Of a DNA stretch of 64,000 nt, positions 12,423 to 25,229 are shown piece after piece. The position numbers and the translations under genes were made by a program. Source of the DNA: Silene conica (Eukaryota; Streptophyta; Magnoliopsida; Caryophyllales; Caryophyllaceae); the NCBI GenBank assembly GCA_029255685.2, contig CM055312.2, forward strand, positions 16,640,649 to 16,704,648, written 5' to 3'. The notes under the pieces were generated by a model that was given only the letters and a program-made list of their open reading frames with translations, did no database searches and had not been told where the DNA came from. Positions within the stretch are counted from its first letter, which is position 1; each line of letters opens with the position of its first letter.

Positions 12423-15223
12423 TGTAACACCCCCATTTATTTAAGAGCCTTTAGCAAGACATTCTCAAATAAATAGAGTTGTTACCATCTCGGAACGTCC
12501 GAGGTAGTGAATAACAAAGTAAAACAAACCAAAGTACTTTATATAAAAACTGATTAAATTTAAACTTTTGATATTACATCGATTACACAAGGAATAAAAG
12601 TACAACTGATAAAATCTAACTATGTGATCTAATTCTAAGTAGGTCCAAGCCATGTCTCTCTCTCCTTGCCCAAGCTCCTAGTCCATCTGTCTCTGACCTG
12701 TAGAATCTACTCCCCATTCCGGATCATCGTAGGTGTACACGAATACACTGTCAACCTCGCGGTTGAGTAGGGTAACACAATAATTATAAAGCAACAATTA
12801 TGATATGCAAATGCAATGATATGCTCGAGCTCAATCTCAATCTAAATTCTCAATCTCAAACCCGTGACTCCCAGCCATACCGAACCTCCCGGCAGACTAT
12901 ACTCGGCCGTCGCCGAACACCAGCATAACAGCTGAGGTCACCAGGTCTAGTCCTGCAGAACTAGCCTGGGCCCAATAATATCTCATCAATAATATCTCAT
13001 CATCTCAAATCCGTATCCAATGCATATGCCATGCTTATGAATGCAATATTAACATAAACAATTACCAAAAATCATTCTTATGTAAATCATGCTCAACATC
13101 CAATATATACAATTCAACACCCATTCATAACACATCATAGAGTATAGTACCAGTGTATCCTACCTGGATAGCAATATAATCTCATCACGCAGCTAACATC
13201 CAATCAGCCGAATCACGTCATTACATACCCAACACCTAACAAAATAATATACTTAATTACTAACTAACACAATCACGCAACTAATATAATATATCAATTA
13301 TTCAAATTAATCATTTAAATTATATATTACGCATAACGAGACCGTATTAAACATGACTACTTCAATTAACTTGACCAACCCGTCTTTATTACTTTTATAA
13401 CTAACTTCGATTAAACAAACGAACATAGAAAATACGATATATAATCCAACTATTGATAACCGTCACATATAATTATTCACTTAACAATCTTAATAATTAT
13501 TAACATAAACAATGCTAATTATAATTAATAACAATATTAATAATAATAATAATAATAATAATAGCATGTAATAATAATAATACTAATAATAATTACCAAA
13601 ACACATACAAACAGCCCTCATTTGATCCTGGGTTCAAACCCCACGCCCAACACTGAACTAAAACCCAACACCTGAACACAGCCCTTATCCCTGACCACCT
13701 CCACTTCGCAGCATCCTAACCACCAACCAAGCCACCCACGACCACCAACAACTACCCTAAGCTCAACTACGTACTACCAACTTCTACTTCCATGCCTTGG
13801 TCACCACCATAGGCCACCATAGCAGCCACCACACACGTCCTAAACAGCCTGCATAAACACGACACCTGATGTTTCCAGCAACTCTCTCGCACAACAGTCC
13901 GTTTTTTGTCCCCTGCAAACACCTCTCTAGACACCAACACCACCACCTAAAAGCACCTTTGACTCCTCTCACATCCCACTACTCTATTGGTGGTAACCAC
14001 CAAACTACAACACCACCCTCGCCACCAGAAAACACCCTCAAACATAACATTCCCGCGGCCCCTGTATTCCCCTGTTTTCGCTCATGTCTAACACCCTTCT
14101 GAAACCGCTGTCAACTAGCTTCCCCGACCACCAGGTACCACCATGCCATTAACAACACCGCTTACTAAAACACCCTTATTAACAGCCATGACCCACGACA
14201 CAAATTGACCCAAGATATGAACGCAAAACAACCAAAACGGACTGGACAAACACGCCTAAAACAGAGTATATATACTTATCACAGTCGACATAAGATGGTA
14301 TTTATAGTGATGCTCATGGTGATCCTATGGCGATTTAAGGATGACAAACATCTCATTCATACTACAAATATTATATACAACCATAGTATTCAGATTCGAA
14401 GCTATGAAAACGTACTATAAATTGCTTACGAACTCACGGTTGTGCAAGTATGAGAACGATGAACGTGTGGCTGTTCTGGTCTCGTTTATCTCCTTTCTCT
14501 TTTGCTCTTCTTCAACCTCATGGTGGCCTAGGGTTTGCTGGTGAAGGGAGGCAGGGAGGATGTGGAGGCAGACGAGTTTTATGAGGAGTAGGGTTTTTTT
14601 TTCTATTTTTTTTGTCGATGGATGATTAGGTTGATGAATGTCGATGGTTAGCTTATTAGGGTTTTGTTTAGGTTGATGAAAGTCGATGGTTAGCATATTA
14701 GGGTAGCACATTAGGGTTTTGCTTAAGTTTGCACTAATACCCGATTCTCATACCAAGTCCAAGCCCATCACGCATCCCGAGGTCTCACACGACTATATCC
14801 CGTATCTTAAAATAACGAGTACGTATAAATTATTTATACTAATTAAATTATATAATTAGTACTTAGTAAATATGAATTAAATTAATTAAGAATATGTAAA
14901 GAATATATAATTAAATATAATCACGACTTAAATAAACATAGAATTTAAGTATAGATGGGAAATAGATATAAAATAGAAAATATATTAAATTATAAACGTA
15001 TTATTAAAATTAAAGGAATACGAATGAAATGTCATTTTATGAATTAATCAACAAATATAAAAAAAAATGATTATGAAATACTAAATAATCGTAGAAATAC
15101 GATTTATAAAAATAATAGTAGTTTACGTAAATACTTTATAAACATTCCATTTGATTGAAATACGTGTATAAAACATGGTTCGACTGCCGTTGATCGAGAC
15201 TAAAAAAAATACGGGGTATTACA
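12423..15223 (-). mobile_element. LTR 3 of the array (2801 bp)
   Basis: Essentially the same as LTR 2, with the same TG...CA ends. It differs by one extra A in a poly-A run near 15060. Confidence 0.9.
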
Positions 15224-15347
15224 GTCTTCCCTCCTTAAAAATGAACTTCGTCCCGAAGTTCGCTACCCCATCGGTAAGGAAACATATAACAAGCAGGAAA
15301 CAATCACAAGTAGCACTTATATAGACTTGAAAACACGAAATGTTACA
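15224..15347 (-). mobile_element. Stub of a third internal region, truncated
   Basis: Contains the polypurine tract (15224-15238) and the conserved CGTCCCGAAGTTCG motif, and matches 3845-3968. Homology stops after TGTTACA at 15347. The array edge is therefore a broken internal region and not an LTR terminus. Confidence 0.85.
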
Positions 15348-15809
15348 CAACACAACTATCCCCTCACTTCATTTTCATTCTTTAGATTAAGTTTTCATTA
15401 ATCACATATTCTTCTTCAAATCAAGCATATCCGTTTCAAATACTAAGACGGGTCAAATAGTTATCACTTTATATATAAAACAAAAATAAAATGTCTAGAT
15501 ATTAACAAAAAGATTCTGTTTTATCTATGCAAGTGAGGTATATTTGACTCATTTTAATCTTAAAACGGCTATATCCGTCTTAGACTCTGTCTTATCTATG
15601 CAAGTGAGGTATATTTGACTCGTTTTAATCTTAAAACGTTTATATCCGTCTTAAGAAAGACTCATTGTGAATGAATTAATACGTACACGTACTTCATCCC
15701 ATTCTTTTCCTTATATTTTTACTACTGTTTTGTGAAACGTGCCCTAATCAAAGGTAAAGAATCAAAATTTGGAGAAAATATATTCAAATAGGATGACCAT
15801 TTGACTTAA
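15348..15809. other. Intergenic AT-rich sequence with a 71 bp direct duplication
   Basis: No gene is seen. Two imperfect copies of a unit of about 71 bp lie at 15513-15652, each containing TATCTATGCAAGTGAGG and a TATATCCGTCTTA end. Confidence 0.6.
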
Positions 15810-16029
15810 GCCCTGTTCTTTTCGGCCGAAACAAGCTGAATGAATTAATTAGAGTAGAACTTAATTGAATTAAATTGAGTGAAACTAAGGTAAAATGAAT
15901 ATAATTGAATTAAAAGTTAATTTTGTAAAGAGATTAATTGAACATAATTGATTGAACGTAAATAAAACCTAACGGAATATAGTCAAGCAAAATTAAAAAG
16001 AGCTGAAACTAAGCCAAAAAAAACAGGAC
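15810..16029. mobile_element. 220 bp MITE with imperfect TIRs
   Basis: Left end GCCCTGTTCTTTTCGG; the right end read in reverse is GTCCTGTTTTTTTTGG. It is flanked by a direct repeat CTTAA (15805-15809 and 16030-16034). The interior is AT-rich and noncoding. The superfamily is uncertain because the TSD is only 5 bp. Confidence 0.65.
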
Positions 16030-16248
16030 CTTAATTTGTTTTTCAATAGGAAGAGAAAACTTAAAACAAACTTTGATCAAAATACAAACCTACAAAATAA
16101 TATATTTTTAAAAAAATAGGTAAATCCATCGATAAAATCCGGATTTTCCAATGCAAAGTGATTTACAAATGACTATATTCATCATTCACAAAAAAAAGCC
16201 CCGATGGCTTGCTTTTCATCGTAGCTAATCAGTTAAACTAGTTGACAA

Positions 16249-17203
16249 CACTACTACAAAAAACGCCAAAGAAACCTGTTGAAAAAGGCCTTAGACACCT
16301 GTTTATAACAGGTGTCTAGGTCATAGGTGTCTTTGGTTAAGAAATCTGTTGGAGGAACTGGTATCTTATCTAATAATTAAAAAGACTTGTTTTTATTAAT
16401 AACCGGTGTCTTTGACCTGGTGTCTTTGGCATATATCTATGACACCACTCTCATCTACACCCGGTGTCTTTGGCGAGGATATTTAATGGTTGTACCATTG
16501 AGCCACAAGATATTTACTGTAGATTTATTGGGATAACATTTAATTATCTACTATTTAGCAGTATTTGGGGTCGCAAAAAACCGACTTTTAAACCAATTTT
16601 TTTTAAGTTTGGGGTAGCGGCTGCTACCCCTTGCTCTAAGGTGGGTTCGCCCCTGTCTATGACACCACTCTCATTTACACCCGGTGTCTTTGATATATTT
16701 AAGTAGATATTGATAATTATTATTTAAAAAATGTGTTAGGCGGTGGATTATGGTAAGTTAAGAGATAGAGGTATGCATGTATTACTCGGTGAATCTAGTA
16801 GAATTAATTAAACAATATATTATTTAAGATTAATTTATTATTATTAGTTATTAAATAAATTGTAAATTAATATATAGGAAACCGGAGTCTAGAGGACAGG
16901 TTTCTTAGTTATTAAATAAATTGAAAATTAATATATAGGAAACCGGATTCTGGATGACAGGTTTCTTAGTTATTAAATAAAATGAAAATTAATATATAGG
17001 AAACCGGATTTTGGAGGACAGGTTTCTTAGTTATTAAATAAATTGAAAATTAAAATATAGGAAACCGGATTCTGAAGGACAGGTTTCTTATTTAAAGATT
17101 GCAAACTTGTTATATTAAATCACTGGTGTCTTACGTTAAGAAATCTGTTAGAAAAAAAACAGGTGTCTTGTAATTGATGTCTTAGGCCTTTTTTGTAGTA
17201 GTG
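16249..17203. mobile_element. Non-autonomous CACTA element (955 bp)
   Basis: Both ends carry CACTACTACAAAAAA as an inverted repeat, flanked by the 3 bp TSD CAA (16246-16248, 17204-17206). CACTA ends with a 3 bp TSD define the CACTA/En-Spm superfamily. The element holds repeated GGTGTCTTTGGC-type motifs near both ends and a 61 bp tandem repeat on the right. There is no transposase. The 80-codon frame at 16464 is not taken as a gene. Confidence 0.88.
16846..17089. repeat. 61 bp tandem repeat x4 inside the CACTA element
   Basis: AGGAAACCGG recurs at 16876, 16937, 16998 and 17059, an exact 61 bp spacing. Each unit also carries GGACAGGTTTCTTA, which is partly complementary to AGGAAACCGG, so each unit can form a small hairpin. 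Confidence 0.85.
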
Positions 17204-17474
17204 CAATTACAAAACTCAATTTGAAAGTATAGAAATGATGAATCAAAAGAATACTTTTGGGATATCTCAAATAAAGATTGATAAACCACCCACAAAAGGC
17301 TAAGTATCATTCCAAACTGATCCTTTACAAGATTAAAGTTATGCCTAGGAAATATTACAAAAGGAAATGCCCGTTTCCTTTAATTTCCTCCAGTAAGCAC
17401 TGGAAAGCGCAACCTAAAGCTTTTCAACAAAAGGGGAAAAAGCAGTTAGAGCCTTAGCTAAAGATATACACCGT
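17204..17474. other. 3' flank of the NT-C2 gene
   Basis: Sequence between the CACTA element and the stop codon, probably including the 3' UTR on the minus strand. No clear polyadenylation site could be chosen. Confidence 0.4.
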
Positions 17475-20400
17475 CTAATCACACTCTGTGCTCGCTACTT
17501 CCATTTCATGTGCTACGTTAGTCGTGAGATCCACTGCTTCAACTGCCAATGGTGATTGGATTTGCGTGTAATGGAGCTCGATCTGAAGCCGATGGAGTGG
17601 GGGTGAAGTCACCAGGCCTTTCTTGAGATCTACAAGTAGTTCCCTTAGTGGTAGTGCTGCCAAGAAATTTTTTATATAGTCCTTGCAAGCCTCCTTCCCT
17701 TGACAAACCACTTCCTCCTCTTCATGCTTTCTAGGCTCGTACACTGTGGACACGACAGCCCCATTAGTCAGCCCAGGCTCAGCTCCCTCTGTTGATTGAT
17801 CTAGGGCAGGTTTATCATCCGGTGATGGTAAACTATCCTGGAGTTTTACAATCTTTGTATTCCTGTCGAATTTGAGAATATAAGCTTGGTTGCATCCTTC
17901 ATAGAGCCTCTCCCCTAAGGTATCAATGATATAGTAAGCGTCAAGCTCGACTTTGAGGATAAAGAAATGGTCGTTCCAACTAACGACATAAACATAAGGC
18001 TCGCTGACACTAGAATTATCTAATCCGACACGAGTAATCTCGTCCCATATTCCATCGAATGACATAGCACCGTGTAGAAAGTCGAATTTGCCCTCCTCAG
18101 CTTCTTCTGGATGGAAGAACCCGATAAAAGATTTGCCAGTGTCCACAGACAGAGGGCGAATCTTGGCCTGTAAAACGGTTTCTAGATCAAAATGCTTGTC
18201 TGGAAATCTTTCTCGGTAGGTTTCATTCATACAAAGTCTTCTCCATTCCAGTGAACCTTCTCTGATCAGACTGTCGAATTGAGATTTGATAGGCATAGTG
18301 CCGCAATTATTATGGAACCAATCTGCGATCACAGCAACCAAAGCAGTGCAAGCACTTTCACCGGCTGCCCTCTCACTCATCTGATCAATTGAGGCAAAGA
18401 ATACCTCTGCATAAAGTTTCATATGCCCGTCACGGCTAACTATTTCTTTTTTGTCCCAGCTGCCCACGGCAAAGTAATCATCTCCAAATTCTGACACTGA
18501 TAACCTATTTGCTGCCGAATCTTCATCAGACTTGACACACTGTAAAAAATAAAACATCACCATCTTTTAATTTCCATTTCCAATGGAGTCAGACTCACAG
18601 CTCACTATCCTTTTATTTTGGTTTTTTTTATTCAAGAAAGCAAAGTGAGTCACAACTCACAAACTTAGTTACGGCTTTTCTTGTTGTGTACCATGTAGTA
18701 CTAATCATTGAGTGAGTTCTCAGTGCAATTTTCATTATGAAGTACCCTAAAACAACCTCTCTATGTTATTAGCACAGGGTAAGGTAGCATATATCCCTAA
18801 TCCCGCCATCCCACCTCCCATAGAGGAGTCGTATCACTAGGTATTTTTATTATTGTTCATCAAGTGTAATTCATGTTTGGGAAACAATGACTTCCACCAA
18901 ATTTACTCAAAAAGAACAGAGCTTTTTTTAATAAAGAAAATCTAAGTATGAGATAACGGCGTTTAAAAGCAAAGATGTTAACATTTACCATGGTGCAATA
19001 AGAGAACGCATAAAGCAATAAAGCAACGAGGTGCTCACCCCAAATGAGACAGATTCATCAGAGCTAAGCTGCCGTCTATCAAAGTCAATATCATCTCCGC
19101 CTTCTTCAGCATACGCCTTCTTTAGCAATGGCTCTCCCTTAGCTTTAGGGGATCTAAAATTTAGCTTCCTTTTTCTCCAAGGAAGGATACTACGCTTCGT
19201 GGTTTGCATTAAAGGTGACTCAGAAACGGAAGCAGATGCATCTTCTTTGACTGAGCACTCAACGTCTGACTTCTGTTGACTGTAGTAAATCCAATCTTCA
19301 TCCTGGCTACTAACCCGCATGCTAGAGAAGAATGAACCTCCAAAATAATTAGCATAAGCCAGAGTCCCATAACTAAAAGACTTTCTAACACTAGCTTCCT
19401 CCTTTCCTTCATCGATCTCTCCTTCGCCGAATTCCTCAAGCGAATCCGAATCAAATGGATAATCACCGTCTTCACTACTCTCTTCCTCAGGACAAGCCTT
19501 CTTTGTTCTTCTTGTTGATACATATTCTGTCAGAATTTTAACTTTTCTTAGTCCAGCTTTGAGTGCAGAAAGTTCGTCTTTCTCTGCCGGCAGTGTGTCT
19601 CCTGATTGTGGTGGAGAAGAAGACAAAGGAACTATCGAGCGATGAAGCGAATCTCCAGATTCTTGAGCAATTCTAACTTCCAACAGGCTCAAAGATATCT
19701 GTAACAATAGATCACCATCTCTGATTATTAAATCCAAGACAAAAGGAAACAGATTTGGAACAATATTTCTTTTAAGAAAGTTAAATGACTTGCATGCGCT
19801 TACAATTCAACACTATGAAAAGAATCAAGGAAAATCATGTGCCCATTTTGGTCATAAAATAATAATTTCCTTGTACAATTCTATGTAGGCCTTGACAATT
19901 AAGATATTAATAGAAAAGGAGTAAATAAAGAATATTATTACAACTACTCATGCAATGAAAAATAATTAGTTATATCAAAGTACGGACTTACATGTAAGTA
20001 AGGGCAAGGATCGGAAGCATGGCCTGGAACTGTCAAAGGAACGGTCACATCAAATTCTTTCTGCTCAGTCTTGGATGCATATTCAGCTAGATTTAGTGAT
20101 GCAAATGCAATGACAGAAACCTTGTTCTTCCCACCTGTTTTCGAGTCCTGAACACCAAATATTCTGTGAGCTACACAGCCATAGAATGCTAGGATAAAAG
20201 TACCAATAGCAGCTGCAATGGCTTTATTTAGGCCCCCTTGAATTCTTGACAATATAAATTATTCAACATGACATGTATTTTCAAATTACAAAAACTTATA
20301 TGACACGTACATGTGATGAACCCATAAACCATATAATTAAATGACTTCCATAAATAAATAAAAGTAATGTACTCTATAAGAATTTGTGTTGCTCTTCCAT

Positions 20401-22917
20401 GTGAAACTTCTCACATAAGACTCACTTTTGTTAGATATACGTAATGACTAATGAGCTGGCCTAACAGACAGATAAAGTATCACCTAAATCCTCACATGTA
20501 CTTTTCAAATCAACAGGAATCGGGGGAAACGATGATCAGAAACATAAAGAGAGCATTTGCATTTACACGCATTTTGAAAGCATACTGGAATAATGCAAAG
20601 GAATCTCATGTTTGGTTTATATTGGCCAACTCAATATTGATGCTTTCGGAACAATTCATTCCTTGGATTACAGAATGGCCATTACTCATCCCCCACAATA
20701 AAGTGGTATTCCGTTCTTATCAAGAATAATCATATGCAAAATCTAACCAAGAGTTTCCAATGAAAATAGACATCCACAGAGAGTAATCATAAATCCTGAT
20801 ACTATTTAACATGTCTCTGCCAGTTCAGAAATCTTTAAACACTTTCCAGTATAGTCTATCATAATCGCTAATCCTAAGACGATTTGGTAAGGTAGATGTG
20901 ATGTAAAAAAAGATTTGATAAACTACAGAAGATATAATATTTCTTATCGCAATATGTTTAGGAATGAACAAAAATAGATCAAGACAATATGTATTTTATG
21001 ATATTTGTAATGAGTTAACCAGACCAACAAATTGGAATCTAAAAAGCATGGTACAGGTTTGAGGATTGATATCGGATTTAGTTCACAACCTGATCTCGGC
21101 TTTTTTTACCATAACGTGGCCAATACTATCAAAAAGTCTAGTAGCGATAAGTTTCAAACCTTGATAGTTGATAACTCGGCTGTGATGCGGTGTCGTGTAC
21201 TCGTGGCCTAAAATTAATATCATAATCTAAAGCATATCATAAGTTTGCAGCAAAGGTGTATGTTGTATGTACTTTTAGATGAAGAGGAATCAGAGGAAAA
21301 TAAGATCGGAACGAGTAAGAGAAAGTTTTCACACAAAAGACAAAAGTGGAATAATGCAATGGAATCTAACATTTGGCTTAGATTGGCCAACTTAATGTTG
21401 TTGCTTTCAGAATAATTCCTTCCTTGTATAGCAGAATAACTATCAGTAATCTCTGATATTCAATTAGCATTCCTATGTTTTCAATAATAATTATGAGTAG
21501 AAAAGAATCAAAAGTTTTGACTCAAAAGGCACGTCCCCAAAAGATGATCATAAATTAATCCCAATTCTACTCTAATATAGATTCCGTATTTGGCACTTAT
21601 GGAAACTCAAACAGATTTCAAATACACTCAATCATGATGAATATCATCTGAAACGATATGGTAAGGTACATTTGATTTACAAAGAAATTTGATAAACTTA
21701 ACATATCTGTAAGTATAAGTATTTGGAGGAAAAAAGTTAAGGAATGATTTGAAGTAGCTTAGAAGTAGGCACAGTTTGAGTAGTAGCCGAAGCATCTAAG
21801 AGCAGACTTGAATACTTGATGATGGTTGAAGCTTACCAGAAACACGGTGTCAGGCAAAGACGAGGTTTTTAAGAGTGAGCATCCAATAGTGACTTAGTAA
21901 GTCTTGCTTAAGACAGGTCAAATACTACCAGGTGGGTAATAAAGACAAAAAAAATCGTCATTTTCTAGGTGACAGGGGGATATATTGCATCACTTATTCG
22001 TATTTGCTAGTTCAATACAGTGCAGCTAAAGCAGCAGAATCATCTTCATTCCCTATATCCAAACCGTACTAGCGATTTCAGACTGCAAACAAACAGACTA
22101 ATCCCATCATTCACTCTACCTATTCATTTCAACTCATTGCTAACAAATTCAATTAGCTCCATTTATTATTATTATTATTTCACAAATTCTCAATTCAAAC
22201 CGTCTTTATCCGTCTCAAGCGTAGTAAGGATCAAATACATACCAAACAATTGTCGCCTAGAAAATGGTATAGTATTTGACCCGTCTTAAACAAGACCTAC
22301 TGTTATTATTTTTATTTTAATATGAATGTGAACTCAAAGCATGTTACTCTTCCGTCTCAGGATAATATATTAATATATTATTATTATTATTATTATTATT
22401 TATAATGGCAAGAAATAAGCAAATGTAGAAAATCTGACCAAACACGGATAACGGGATAAGTAGTAAGAAATGGCCTAACCTAACCTGTTAGGCTGTTACC
22501 CACATTTTTACCAAAAATATCAAACATTAAAAAAATTAAAAAAGAAAGACTTACATGAAGAAGAGAAAAGGAGATCTCCCAAGGATGAAAGGAAACTTGA
22601 TTATCTTTATTATTATCATTAATATTACTACAAGTTAAACTACAAAGATTGGAAAACTCCTGGTCCCAATTAAAAACGCCGTCGTTTAATTCATCAACCA
22701 AAACTTGTTTAGTAGACTGTCGTTGAGCGGACCTCCGTCGAATGAGGTGGACTTTAGGTGGACCCTTCCAACGAATCTCAACCGTTAATTTAGGATCTAG
22801 ATCTCCATCATCCGACGGTGGCCATCCTTCTAGACGGCGTAACAGAAGTTTAACCTCGTACTTCTTCGTGCTCAACTGTGGGGGCCACGGCCTCCACCTC
22901 ATCATCTTCACCACCAT
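17475..22917 (-). CDS. EEIG1/EHBP1 N-terminal (NT-C2) domain protein, 4 exons, 747 aa
   Basis: Exons on the minus strand are 22917-22555 (121 codons), 20147-19992 (52), 19698-19039 (220) and 18539-17475 (354 plus TAG). Donors are GTAAGT, GTAAGT and GTGAGC, acceptors TTCAG, TTACAG and TTACAG, all in phase 0. Residues about 1-182 form an NT-C2 domain (MVVKMMRWRPWPP start; NLAEYA and ISLSLLEVR later), the family's membrane- or partner-binding C2 fold. Residues about 240-390 are acidic and serine-rich, probably disordered, with a basic patch (WRKRKLNFRSPKAK). The C-terminal 330 residues hold a block seen in plant homologues (AERAAGESACTALV-like, KFPDKHFDL-like). The start is chosen because the first methionine gives the conserved N-terminus. 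Length and layout match plant members, whose function is poorly known; animal EEIG1/EHBP1 relatives act in trafficking or signalling. Function here is inferred by family only. Confidence 0.9.
20148..22554 (-). other. Intron 1 of the NT-C2 gene (2407 bp) with internal duplication
   Basis: A long first intron. It holds two diverged copies of a segment: about 20575-20985 and about 21335-21750 share GGAATAATGCAA, TGGCCAACT and GGTAAGGTA-type blocks in the same order. Open frames here (20451-20729, 22020-22289) have no recognisable domain. A short (TAA/TTA)n tract lies near 22375-22400. Confidence 0.65.
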
Positions 22918-23120
22918 TATTACTGTCTACTGTAACAATACGATGCGTTTAGGATCTTAGGGAGTCAGGAGTAGAATAACGTTGTGTTTACTTTGCATTT
23001 GAATTTTTTAATTAATGGGAGAGGAGGAGAGAGAGTGAGTGTGTTTGGGTGAGTAGAGAAGTAGAGAAGTAGAGAAGGGAGACGGGGTGTTGGGTTAATG
23101 TTTGGTTTGTTGAGTTAAGT
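22918..23120 (-). promoter_or_regulatory. 5' UTR/promoter region of the NT-C2 gene, pyrimidine-rich on the sense strand
   Basis: Upstream of the start codon, the gene's sense strand is rich in CT, with repeats of TTCTCTAC (plus-strand GTAGAGAA at about 23053-23078). CT-rich leaders and Y-patches are common near plant transcription starts. No transcription start or TATA box is assigned. Confidence 0.4.
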
Positions 23121-24345
23121 AAGTAAACTCGAGAGTTGAGTTAAATATTAACGTAAGTACGAATTGGCGGGTGTCAATGGGACCACACGTTTGGGTTTAC
23201 GCTGTTTTTTAGCCTCCGATTCTTGGACTTATTTCTCTTTTTCTTTTCTTAATACTATCTTTGACTCCCCCCTATTATCTTACCAAACTCTAAATTATCC
23301 CATTTCTTTTACGATTATTTCTAATTTTTTTAAGACACAAATTCTTATTCGTGAGTCGACTGAAAATGTAGCTAAAAGCCTGAAAAGATAGCTCAAAACT
23401 AAAAGGATAATTAAAACCTAAAAAGATAACCTATAAGGCAGTTGAAAATTAAGAACGGGTTAGGTAGCTAATGATGTAAAAATATGTTTGGCAAACTAAT
23501 TGAAAAGATAATTGATGTGATTAAATGACGTAAAAGTATATATACGTTAATTATTTAATAGTATAAATTTAAGAGAAAATTTTTTTCAACAAAAGCAAAT
23601 CCGGTACCTGAAATCTCAAATGTTACCCTAATTACCATTTAAGGTAGTTTCTTTGATTAAAGAAGCTTTTTTTCAAACACTTACGAAAAAAATAAGATAC
23701 CTGAAATTTTGGTCAAATAAACTAATTGGACCAAATCAGGTATCTGAAATGGCTTGTCAAATAGAGCCTTTATACCCATAAACTTTTCTAAGTCCTTTAT
23801 TTGGTTCCGAATTTTATTCAAGCGAGGAAGGGTATTAATTCGTTATATTGATAATTAAAATAAAATTTGAAATATTTTGAACCGTTCAACATATTTCAGA
23901 ATATTTCTATCCATTAATCTATTAAAATAAGGGAATAACTTTTGTAAATGATCCCAAAGATCGGCACTTATCCTGGGCCAAAACGACTCGATGACCAAGC
24001 ACCGGAAAGCTAACCAAATTTTGTTATAACGTCATTCGCTGTGATTCTGTATATCGTAAAAATTGAAATGGGGAACAATAGTGATAACTGATGATCTAGT
24101 TGCATATGGTAGTTGGTGCAAATACCAAATTATGCACAACTGTATGCCATTGGAGTCTTACTCATTACTCATACGTTGTCCCTACTTCTCAACTTTTAAA
24201 TCACCTTTTCAAAAGATCAGCACATCAGCTATTCATTCAATTCGTGTAGCTGCAAACCCCAAATTCTGTCTATTTTACTGTATTTATTAAACAAGGGTCC
24301 TTTAGTTTACAACGAAACATGTAATGTCGAGTAAATTCTAATTAC
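23121..24345. other. Intergenic AT-rich sequence
   Basis: I see no gene. Repeated short blocks (AAAAGATAG, TTTGGCAAAC, AATCAGGTATCTGAAAT) between about 23350 and 23770 suggest an old MITE, but its ends could not be fixed. Confidence 0.4.
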
Positions 24346-24347
24346 TA

Positions 24348-24424
24348 CTTCCTCGGTCTACACTTACTTTATTTTCCGCTCACAAAATAAAGTAAACTGT
24401 AAATATCTTATTTGGACAGAGGGA
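24348..24424. mobile_element. Stowaway-like MITE, 77 bp
   Basis: The left end TACTTCCTCGGTC and the reversed right end TATCCCTCTGTCC match the TA plus CTCCCTCCGTCC theme of plant Tc1/mariner Stowaway elements. TA flanks both ends. It is short and diverged. Confidence 0.55.
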
Positions 24425-24649
24425 TATGTTATTCTATTTCATGTGAACTTGAAAAAGTTGTTTAGTTGCATTTGAGAACTCCAATAACACACTCCAATTC
24501 CATAGGAATTTGCAGTTAGCTATAGAACTATGTAAGCAACTTACTTCATTAAGGAGGAATTAAAGTTCTTAAGAAGTTCCAATTAATGTGAATTGAAGCA
24601 ATTAAACAATAAGATATTTTTTACACTTTCTATGAATTATAACTCATGT

Positions 24650-25161
24650 GTTATTTGTTTAGCCCAAAAAATCTTCATCTCGCTATTTAGGCCCAAAGAC
24701 AAATGAGAGGAACAAACAGCCCATCACGGAGCAGACCACACGCAAGTAAAGAGTCGTTGGAAGTAGGAGAATGGGTCAAAACCCTAGAAGAATATTCCCC
24801 TACATTCACTCCTACACTCCAGGACCAGAGCAGAATTAGTTGGGCGCAAGTCTACAGCTATAAAAGAAGAGGCTAGGGCATTTTTTATGAGGGGAGAGAT
24901 ACATTGTAATTCGTCTATTTACGCAAGCACTTGTACTCCCTCTCATACAGTAAAACTCTCGATCATAGTAAAAATATTGGTGGGATTCCGTTCCCCCCGC
25001 GGTTGTTTCCCTCATTGGGTTTTTCCGTGTCACCAAAAATCTCTTGCGTCGTTATTTTGTTTCGTTGATTTTCATACTCGTTCTCTACGTTAATCCTTTT
25101 ATTTGTTGGCACTTTGACCTACATCACAATAATTCGACTCGGTAGAAATTTTACCAAAACA
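24650..25161 (+). mobile_element. Degenerate LTR of a Tat-type Ty3/gypsy element (3' portion)
   Basis: A TATA-like CTATAAAAG at 24857 lies about 300 bp before the LTR end. The LTR end (AAAACA) is directly followed by the PBS-type sequence TGGCGCCCACCGTGGGGC, which is characteristic of Tat-lineage elements. The LTR start could not be defined and there is no second LTR. Confidence 0.65.
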
Positions 25162-25164
25162 ATT

Positions 25165-25182
25165 TGGCGCCCACCGTGGGGC
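25165..25182 (+). other. Primer binding site of the Tat-type remnant
   Basis: TGGCGCCCACCGTGGGGC begins four bases after the LTR end. Confidence 0.65.
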
Positions 25183-25229
25183 ATAGTGCGCATTCCAATA
25201 TTTAAAATCGTTATCTCGTCACAACAAGC

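Noticed and set aside
16464..16706. 80-codon frame in the CACTA element
   Set aside because: It overlaps the element's repeated motifs and has no transposase feature.
20451..20729. 92-codon frame in intron 1
   Set aside because: Opposite strand to the gene, no domain, and its duplicated partner near 21340 is not open.
23350..23770. Possible MITE between the NT-C2 gene and the Stowaway-like element
   Set aside because: Repeated short blocks are visible but I could not define ends or a TSD.
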